Positions 58,516 to 64,000 of a stretch of DNA of 64,000 nucleotides are shown here, one piece after another. The notes beneath the pieces were generated by a model, which had not been told where the DNA came from, did not search any database, and saw only the letters and a program-made list of their open reading frames with translations. How positions within the stretch are numbered: position 1 is the stretch's first letter; the number at the start of each line of letters is the position of its first letter. The stretch is from Nostocoides_A vanveenii (GTDB lineage: Bacteria; Actinomycetota; Actinomycetes; Actinomycetales; Dermatophilaceae), in NCBI RefSeq assembly GCF_039531165.1, contig NZ_BAAAPN010000059.1, positions 73,979 through 137,978 of the forward strand. The letters are read 5' to 3'. Position numbers and translations under genes: made by a program.

Positions 58516-59310
58516 TCACACTCCCTCGGTAACGGCCTCGGCGGCGGGTGCGCTCGCCTCGGTGGTGTCGGTGGTGCTGTCGCGACGGGCCCGAGCGGGG
58601 CGGTCGTCGCGGTCACGACGGGGGCCGCGCGGCGGGCGCGGGGCGCCGACCTGGGCGGCGGCGAATTCCTTCTCCGTCATGTCGCCCTTGTAGATCCACA
58701 CCTTCACACCGATCCGGCCGAAGGTGGTCTTGGCCTCGAAGAAGCCGTAATCGATGTTCGCGCGCAGGGTGTGCAGGGGCACACGGCCTTCGCGGTAGAA
58801 CTCCGAGCGGGACATCTCGGCGCCGCCGAGTCGGCCGGAGCACTGGATCCGGATGCCCTTGGCGCCGGCGCGGAGGGCCGACTGCATGCCCTTGCGCATC
58901 GCGCGACGGAAGGTCACACGGGCCGAGAGCTGCTCGGCAATGCCCTGGGCGACCAGCTGCGCATCGATCTCGGGGTTCTTGACCTCCAGGATGTTCAGCT
59001 GCACCTGCTTGCCGGTCAGCTTCTCCAACTCACCGCGGATACGGTCGGCCTCGGCGCCGCGGCGGCCGATGACGATGCCCGGGCGAGCGGTGTGGATGTC
59101 GACGCGGACGCGGTCACGGGTGCGCTCGATCTCAACGCGGGAGATGCCGGCGCGCTCCATGCCCTTGGCCATGAGGCGACGGATCGCCACGTCTTCCTTG
59201 ACATAGTCGCGGTAGCGCTGACCCTCCTTGGTGGAGTCGGCGAACCAGCGGCTCTTGTGATCGGTGGTGATGCCCAGACGGAAGCCGTGCGGGTTGACTT
59301 TCTGACCCAT
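58516..59310 (-). CDS. rpsC: Ribosomal protein uS3
   Basis: 264 residues, MGQKVNPHGFRLGITTDHKS, KH domain with RPGIVIGRRGAEADRIRGEL, and a C-terminal Arg/Pro-rich then Thr/Ala/Glu tail of about 45 residues. The ATG overlaps the rplV stop by one base (TAATG). Confidence 0.96.
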   Translation of the reverse strand: MGQKVNPHGFRLGITTDHKSRWFADSTKEGQRYRDYVKEDVAIRRLMAKGMERAGISRVEIERTRDRVRVDIHTARPGIVIGRRGAEADRIRGELEKLTGKQVQLNILEVKNPEIDAQLVAQGIAEQLSARVTFRRAMRKGMQSALRAGAKGIRIQCSGRLGGAEMSRSEFYREGRVPLHTLRANIDYGFFEAKTTFGRIGVKVWIYKGDMTEKEFAAAQVGAPRPPRGPRRDRDDRPARARRDSTTDTTEASAPAAEAVTEGV

Positions 59311-59714
59311 TAGCGGGCTCCTGCCTTTCCGGCCGTCTGCGAGGTGGTGGTCTTGGGGGCCACGAAGACGGTGATGTGGCTCGTGCGCTTGTTGATGCGA
59401 CCGGCGCGGCCCTGGGCACGCGGGCGGAATCGCTTCATCGTCGGGCCCTCGTCGACAAACGCGGCGCTGACGATCAGGTCGCGCTCATCGAAGGCCACCG
59501 AGGCGGCATCGGCCTTGACACGGGCGTTGGCGATGGCGCTCTGCAGCACCTTCAGCACCGTCTCGCTGGCGCCCTGCGGGGCAAAGCGCAGCGTAGCGAC
59601 GGCAGCGTCCGCCTGCTTGCCGCGAATCAGGTCCACGACGCGGCGGGCCTTCTGCGGGGTGACCCGCGCGTGGCGGGCGACCGCCTTGGACTCCATGGTG
59701 TTCTCCGTGCTCAT
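59310..59714 (-). CDS. rplV: Ribosomal protein uL22
   Basis: 134 residues, ARHARVTPQKARRVVDLIRG and the exit-tunnel loop GPTMKRFRPRAQGRAGRINK. ATG 59714 has AGAAGGG upstream and overlaps the rpsS stop (ATGA); an internal ATG at 59696 would also fit the family core. Confidence 0.95.
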   Translation of the reverse strand: MSTENTMESKAVARHARVTPQKARRVVDLIRGKQADAAVATLRFAPQGASETVLKVLQSAIANARVKADAASVAFDERDLIVSAAFVDEGPTMKRFRPRAQGRAGRINKRTSHITVFVAPKTTTSQTAGKAGAR

Positions 59715-59992
59715 CGACGACGGCCCTTCTTGTCGTCCTTGATGTGACCCTTGAAGGTGCGGGTCGGGGCGAACTCGCCGAGCTTGTGGCCGACCATCGA
59801 CTCGGTCACGAAGACCGGGATGTGGGTCTTGCCGTTGTGCACGGCGAAGGTGTGACCCAGGAAGTCCGGCGCGATGACCGACCGGCGTGACCAGGTCTTG
59901 ATGACGTTCTTGGAACCCTTGGCATTGGCGTCGTCCACCTTCTTCTGGAGGTGGCCGTCGATGAAGGGGCCCTTCTTCAAACTGCGTGGCAT
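59711..59992 (-). CDS. rpsS: Ribosomal protein uS19
   Basis: 93 residues, MPRSLKKGPFIDGHLQKKVD and SVIAPDFLGHTFAVHNGKTH, then FAPTRTFKGHIKDDKKGRRR. 30S head protein, 15 bases after rplB. Confidence 0.97.
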   Translation of the reverse strand: MPRSLKKGPFIDGHLQKKVDDANAKGSKNVIKTWSRRSVIAPDFLGHTFAVHNGKTHIPVFVTESMVGHKLGEFAPTRTFKGHIKDDKKGRRR

Positions 59993-60007
59993 CTCGAAAG
60001 GCTCCTA

Positions 60008-60844
60008 TCAGCGCTTCTTGCCGGAACGACGGCGGCGGACGATCATCTTTTCGCTCGCCTTGCCTGGACGACGGGTGCGGCCTTCCGGCTGACCCCACGG
60101 GCTGACCGGGTTGCGGCCACCGGAGGTCTTGCCCTCACCACCACCGTGCGGGTGGTCGACCGGGTTCATCGCGACACCACGGACGGTCGGGCGCTTGCCC
60201 TTCCAGCGCATGCGGCCGGCCTTGCCCCAGTTGATGTTCGACTGCTCGGCGTTGCCGACCTCACCGATGGTGGCGCGGCAGCGGAGGTCGACATTGCGGA
60301 TTTCACCGGACGGCATACGCAGCTGGGCGTAGGGGCCGTCCTTGGCGACGAGCTGCACGCGCATCCCCGCGGAGCGGGCGATCTTGGCGCCGCCACCGGG
60401 CTTGAGCTCCACCGCGTGAACGATGGTGCCGGTGGGGATATTGCGCAGCGGCAGGCTGTTGCCCGGCTTGATGTCGGCGGTCGCACCGTTCTCGACGGTC
60501 GCGCCCTGCTCGAGCCCGCGCGGCGCGAGGATGTAGCGCTTCTCGCCGTCGGCGTAGTGCAGCAGGGCGATGCGCGCGGTGCGGTTGGGGTCGTACTCGA
60601 TGTGCGCGACCTTCGCCGGGATGCCGTCCTTGTCGTGACGACGGAAGTCGATGACGCGGTAGGCACGCTTGTGACCGCCACCGATGTGACGGGTGGTGAT
60701 GCGGCCGCTGGCGTTGCGGCCACCGGACTTGGTCAGCGGCGCGACGAGCGACTTCTCCGGCGTGGTGCGGGTGATCTCGACGAAGTCGGCCACGCTGCTG
60801 CCACGACGACCGGGGGTGGTCGGCTTGTACTTACGGATTCCCAT
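60008..60844 (-). CDS. rplB: Ribosomal protein uL2
   Basis: 278 residues, GRNASGRITTRHIGGGHKRA and the peptidyl-transferase-proximal RGVAMNPVDHPHGGGEGKTS. 11 bases after rplW. Confidence 0.97.
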   Translation of the reverse strand: MGIRKYKPTTPGRRGSSVADFVEITRTTPEKSLVAPLTKSGGRNASGRITTRHIGGGHKRAYRVIDFRRHDKDGIPAKVAHIEYDPNRTARIALLHYADGEKRYILAPRGLEQGATVENGATADIKPGNSLPLRNIPTGTIVHAVELKPGGGAKIARSAGMRVQLVAKDGPYAQLRMPSGEIRNVDLRCRATIGEVGNAEQSNINWGKAGRMRWKGKRPTVRGVAMNPVDHPHGGGEGKTSGGRNPVSPWGQPEGRTRRPGKASEKMIVRRRRSGKKR

Positions 60845-60855
60845 CAGTTATCTCC

Positions 60856-61155
60856 TCAGGCGCCCGCACCGAAGATGTCGATCGAGCCCTCGCGGAGGGT
60901 GACGATCGCACGCTTGGTGTCCTTGCGCTTGCCGATGCCGAAGCGGGTCCGGCGGGCCTTGCCCTGGCGGTTCATCGTGTGGACCGAGTCGACCTTGACG
61001 TCGAAGATGCGCTCGATCGCGATCTTGATCTCGGTCTTGTTGGCGCGGGGGTCGACGATGAAGGTGTACTTGCCCTCCTCGAGGAGGCTGTACGACTTCT
61101 CCGAGACCACCGGCGCGATCAGGATGTCGCGGGGGTCCTTCTGCACGGTGCTCAC
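60856..61155 (-). CDS. rplW: Ribosomal protein uL23
   Basis: 99 residues from GTG 61155, RDILIAPVVSEKSYSLLEEG and VDSVHTMNRQGKARRTRFGI. The GTG overlaps the rplD stop (GTGA), which decides the start over the longer upstream reading. SRP and trigger-factor docking protein. Confidence 0.95.
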   Translation of the reverse strand: MSTVQKDPRDILIAPVVSEKSYSLLEEGKYTFIVDPRANKTEIKIAIERIFDVKVDSVHTMNRQGKARRTRFGIGKRKDTKRAIVTLREGSIDIFGAGA

Positions 61156-61760
61156 TTGGACTCCTCCTTGGCGGCGACGAAGGTGTCGAACGCGGCCTGG
61201 GTGAAGACGACGTCGTCGGCGCACAGCACGTCATAGGTGTTGAGCTGGTCGACGGCGAGGACGTGGACGTGGTCGAGGTTGCGCACCGACTTCAGCGAGA
61301 CGATGTCGCTGCGGTCGAGCACGACCAGGAGGTTCTTGCGCTCGGTCAGGCCGGCGAGCAGCGACGACGCGTCCTTGGTCGAGGGGTTCTCACCCGTGAC
61401 CAGGGAGGCGACGACGTGGATGCGGCCGTGGCGAGCCCGGTCGGACAGGGCGCCACGCAGGGCGGCAGCCTTCATCTTCTTGGGGGTCCGCTGGCTGTAG
61501 TCGCGCGGCTGCGGACCGTGGACGGTGCCACCGCCGGCGAACTGCGGGGCGCGGGTCGAACCCTGGCGGGCGCGGCCGGTGCCCTTCTGGCGGTAGGGCT
61601 TCTTGCCACCGCCACGGACATCGCCGCGGGTCTTGGTGGCGTGCGTACCCTGGCGGGCCGCGGCCAGCTGGGCCACGACAACCTGGTGGATGAGCGGCAC
61701 GTTGGTCTGCACGTCGAAGATCTCGGCGGGCAGGGTGACGTCGACGATCTTGGCGGTCAT
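61152..61760 (-). CDS. rplD: Ribosomal protein uL4
   Basis: 202 residues from ATG 61760, GGGKKPYRQKGTGRARQGST is the exit-tunnel loop; DVLCADDVVFTQAAFDTFVA near the end. 4 bases after rplC. Confidence 0.96.
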   Translation of the reverse strand: MTAKIVDVTLPAEIFDVQTNVPLIHQVVVAQLAAARQGTHATKTRGDVRGGGKKPYRQKGTGRARQGSTRAPQFAGGGTVHGPQPRDYSQRTPKKMKAAALRGALSDRARHGRIHVVASLVTGENPSTKDASSLLAGLTERKNLLVVLDRSDIVSLKSVRNLDHVHVLAVDQLNTYDVLCADDVVFTQAAFDTFVAAKEESK

Positions 61761-61764
61761 GGCG

Positions 61765-62421
61765 TCAGGCTCCCTTCGCGGCAGAGCGGACGAGGACGAG
61801 TCCACCGCGGGGGCCGGGGACGGCACCCTTGATGAGCAGCAAGCCCTTCTCGGCGTCCACGGCGTGGATCGTGAGGTTCTGGGTGGTCTGGCGCTCGCCA
61901 CCCATCCGGCCCGCCATCCGCATGCCCTTGAAGACGCGGCCGGGCGTGGAGCACCCACCGATCGAGCCGGGCTTGCGGTGGTTGCGGTGCGCACCGTGCG
62001 AAGCGCTGACGCCCTTGAAGCCGTGTCGCTTCATGACACCGGCGAAGCCCTTGCCCTTGGTGGTGCCGGAGACGTCGACGCTCTGGCCGGCCTCGAAGAC
62101 CGAGGCGGTGACCTCGGAGCCGAGGGTGTAGTCGGCGGCGTCGGACGTCCGCAACTCGACGAGGTGGCGACGCGGGGTGACCCCGGCCTTCTCGAAGTGC
62201 CCGGTCATCGGCTTGTTGACCTTGCGGGGGTTGATCGCGCCATAGGCGATCTGGACGGCGTCGTAGCCGTCGGTCTCGGCGTTGCGGACCTGCGTGACGA
62301 CGCAGGGGCCGGCCTGGACGACCGTGACCGGGATGAGCCGGCTGTCGGCGTCCCAGACTTGGGTCATCCCGAGCTTCTCGCCGAGCACGCCCTTGACGGC
62401 GCGCGCATTTGCGTGAGTCAT
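61765..62421 (-). CDS. rplC: Ribosomal protein uL3
   Basis: 218 residues, VLGEKLGMTQVWDADSRLIP, GFAGVMKRHGFKGVSASHGA and GCSTPGRVFKGMRMAGRMGG. 11 bases after rpsJ. Confidence 0.96.
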   Translation of the reverse strand: MTHANARAVKGVLGEKLGMTQVWDADSRLIPVTVVQAGPCVVTQVRNAETDGYDAVQIAYGAINPRKVNKPMTGHFEKAGVTPRRHLVELRTSDAADYTLGSEVTASVFEAGQSVDVSGTTKGKGFAGVMKRHGFKGVSASHGAHRNHRKPGSIGGCSTPGRVFKGMRMAGRMGGERQTTQNLTIHAVDAEKGLLLIKGAVPGPRGGLVLVRSAAKGA

Positions 62422-62432
62422 GTCGGCGGTCC

Positions 62433-62741
62433 TTACAGCTTGATCTCGATGTTGACGTCCGCCGGCAGGTCGAGACGCATCAGCGAGTCGACGGCTTTCG
62501 GCGTCGGGTCGATGATGTCGATGAGGCGCTTGTGGGTGCGCATCTCGAAGTGCTCACGGGAGTCTTTGTACTTGTGGGGGCTCCGGATGACCACGAAGAC
62601 GTTCTTCTCCGTGGGCAGGGGCACCGGGCCGACAACGGTTGCACCCGCGCGGGTCACCGTGTCGACGATCTTGCGCGCCGAGCTGTCGATGACCTCGTGG
62701 TCATACGACTTCAGCCGGATGCGGATCTTCTGTCCCGCCAT
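62433..62741 (-). CDS. rpsJ: Ribosomal protein uS10
   Basis: 102 residues, MAGQKIRIRLKSYDHEVIDS and VPLPTEKNVFVVIRSPHKYK with SREHFEMRTHKRLIDIID. First gene of the S10 operon; GAGAGAGA precedes the ATG at moderate distance. tuf is not directly upstream as it is in many actinobacteria. Confidence 0.97.
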   Translation of the reverse strand: MAGQKIRIRLKSYDHEVIDSSARKIVDTVTRAGATVVGPVPLPTEKNVFVVIRSPHKYKDSREHFEMRTHKRLIDIIDPTPKAVDSLMRLDLPADVNIEIKL

Positions 62742-63166
62742 CGTGTGGTCGTCTCTCTCTCGCCGTCCAACTAACAAATCCAGGGCCTGCTCCAACCTCC
62801 GACCCCCGCGGTCGGGCGTGTCGCCCTCGCTCCGCTATCCGGCGACGCGCCGAAGCGGTCGTCGAGAGAATCGGTGGTCCGGCCGGAGCCGGCGGCTTGC
62901 ACTCACCGGTGTGTCGCCCCGATCGTCATGATCGGTTCGATTCGTTCGCACCGGCGGGCGGCATGACTCCCTTGATCAAGGCGTCGCCGCGTCAAGCAAC
63001 CGGTCTATCTTGCCATGCTGCCGTCCGCCTGGACAAATCGGGGTCGAGAAGGCGTCCAAAAGGCGACAGCGAGCGACGGGGACGAAACGAGCGGATCGAC
63101 GCCATGTGCAGGCGTCTGCCCCAGAGGAAGGATCGTGCCCACGGGCTCATCCCTACGATATTGCCC
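62742..63166. promoter_or_regulatory. 425-base divergent region upstream of rpsJ
   Basis: No supported gene. It must contain the S10-operon promoter (minus) and that of the acetyltransferase (plus). A TTGACG hexamer reading towards rpsJ near 62985-62995 is a -35 candidate, but no good -10 could be fixed at the right distance. The leader reaching rpsJ would be about 200 bases. Confidence 0.45.
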
Positions 63167-63739
63167 GTGACCGCGCAACGTCCCCCGAAGGGCCGGCCGC
63201 ATTTGCACACGGCGAGATTGCGGCTGGAGCCGATGAGTTGGGACCACCTCGACGACCTCGTGGAGCTGGACGCGGACGCCGAAGTCATGCGATTTCTGGG
63301 TCCGGCTCGCAGACGCGATGAGGTCGTCGGGCGGATGACCGAGCGTCTCTCCCCCAGCGACGACGCCCTCGGCCTGGGCTTCTGGGTCGGCTTCGAGCGT
63401 GAGCGGTTCTGCGGGTGGTGGGCGCTGGCGATGGTCCGGCCCGCGACGGCCGAGCTGGGCTATCGACTCGCCCGCCACGCCTGGGGACGCGGGCTCGCCA
63501 CCGAGGGCTCGATCGCCCTCATCGATCACGGCTTCGCCACCGCAGGCGTGGAACTCATCGTCGCCGAAACGATGGTGGTCAACCGCGGTAGTCGTGCGGT
63601 GATGGCGAAGCTGGGCATGCGGCATACGCACACCGAGATGCGGGAGTGGAGCGACCCGCTCCCCGGCGCCGAGCAGGGCGAGTGGCTCACAGCGATCTCC
63701 CGGGCCGAGTGGGAAGCCGCTGCGTCCCGCCGCGCGTAG
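63167..63739 (+). CDS. GNAT family N-acetyltransferase
   Basis: 190 residues from GTG 63167, where family similarity begins (PHLHTARLRLEPMSWDHLDD). The acetyl-CoA loop region reads LARHAWGRGLATEGSIALID, the RimJ/RimL-type Q/RxxGxG/A variant, and AETMVVNRGSRAVMAKLGMR closes the fold. It acetylates an amine of a protein N-terminus, antibiotic or small molecule; the substrate is unknown. Upstream in-frame codons have no similarity. Confidence 0.82.
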   Translation: MTAQRPPKGRPHLHTARLRLEPMSWDHLDDLVELDADAEVMRFLGPARRRDEVVGRMTERLSPSDDALGLGFWVGFERERFCGWWALAMVRPATAELGYRLARHAWGRGLATEGSIALIDHGFATAGVELIVAETMVVNRGSRAVMAKLGMRHTHTEMREWSDPLPGAEQGEWLTAISRAEWEAAASRRA

Positions 63740-63897
63740 TCCGGCGAATACAGTTCGGTTTCCGTCGGCCCGGCAGGCCCGGTCCCGATGCGGATCGCCG
63801 CCACCAGGGGATCCCGAGGTGCCTTGCGTACCCTTAGGGACGCGGCATACGCCCACGGGGCCGCCGCCGAGATCGACATCGCCAACTGAAGCTCAAG
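63740..63897. other. Gap between the acetyltransferase and the terminal repeats
   Basis: 158 bases with no recognised gene, terminator or RNA. It includes one GGCATACG word near 63845. Confidence 0.5.
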
Positions 63898-64000
63898 TGT
63901 CGACGGACACGAGAAACTGCCCGGAGACGGCCATGAAGCTGCCCGCCGGCGGTCATGAGTTCTGCCCGCTGACGGTCATGGGATCTGCCCGACACGACGT
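63898..64000. mobile_element. Possible insertion-sequence end with degenerate direct repeats, cut by window edge
   Basis: CTGCCCG recurs at 63917, 63939, 63962 and 63985, each followed by a GACGG(T/C)CATG-like box, giving three 22-23-bp imperfect direct repeats and the start of a fourth. Such multiple terminal repeats are typical of IS21-type element ends, where the transposase binds. A TGTCGACGGACAC stretch just before could be the tip. No transposase is visible because the window ends. Confidence 0.4.

Noticed and set aside
62897..63166. N-terminal extension of the acetyltransferase
   Set aside because: The upstream in-frame codons have no similarity and no plausible start signal; the GNAT fold begins just after GTG 63167.
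1..64000. tRNA or rRNA genes
   Set aside because: No cloverleaf-type sequence or rRNA segment was recognised by reading; a dedicated tRNA scan was not possible.

Overview
The window comes from a chromosome of a high-G+C actinobacterium. Gene order and protein features fit the order Micrococcales, most likely the Dermatophilaceae/Intrasporangiaceae group. That placement is inferred from the S10-spc-alpha ribosomal gene order, the actinobacterial long bL17, the cobalamin-dependent methylmalonyl-CoA mutase pair with MeaB, and a strongly over-used GGCATAC/GTATGCC word. No rRNA, tRNA or CRISPR was recognised.

Layout: 1-2.9 kb holds a broken aromatic-ring monooxygenase with an amidohydrolase and a small VOC protein. 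3.0-12.6 kb holds an exported GH13 amylase, a scarred toxin-antitoxin remnant, an ABC-F ATPase, a D-amino-acid-dehydrogenase-like flavoprotein divergent from a PucR regulator, an intact RHH/PIN module and an odd class I amidotransferase. Two blocks of one 22-bp tandem repeat lie here in opposite orientation. 12.7-18.5 kb is the methylmalonyl-CoA mutase operon, with an AbrB/PIN module between the mutase genes and meaB. 18.5-24.5 kb is the distal ribosomal block on the minus strand (infA-rpmJ-rpsM-rpsK-rpsD-rpoA-rplQ-truA). 50.4-62.7 kb is the proximal block (rpsJ to secY-adk-map).

The most interesting part lies between map and infA, which are normally close neighbours but are here 25.9 kb apart. 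This interval holds a ribosomally synthesised, post-translationally modified peptide (RiPP) locus of the thiazole/oxazole-modified type with NHLP leaders. Four precursors at 36.4-38.3 kb have nitrile-hydratase-like leaders and cores that are almost pure cysteine (CCCCCC, CCCCCPACSSC, and CCCCPCCCC twice). Upstream on the same strand is a machinery operon at 38.7-49.4 kb: methyltransferase, small membrane protein, fused RRE/ThiF-like/YcaO cyclodehydratase, SagB-type dehydrogenase, HlyD, a C39-peptidase ABC exporter and a second NHLM ABC exporter. Downstream is a coupled tailoring and efflux operon at 30.3-36.3 kb: ABC ATPase and permease, an atypical P450, a flavin amine-oxidase-like protein, a Rieske oxygenase and an alpha/beta hydrolase. 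A large LuxR-type regulator converges on that end.

The inferred working model is as follows. The leader is bound by the RRE of the YcaO fusion, cysteines are cyclodehydrated to thiazolines and oxidised by SagB to thiazoles, the leader is removed at GG/AG by the C39 exporter, and the product may be N-methylated and further oxidised. The DrrAB-like pair would give efflux or immunity. Three strong hairpin terminators separate precursors, machinery and tailoring genes. The infA-proximal side of the interval (24.5-27.1 kb) carries two frameshifted genes, so this junction looks like a region of insertion and decay. The window ends in degenerate 22-23-bp direct repeats that may be the tip of an insertion sequence.
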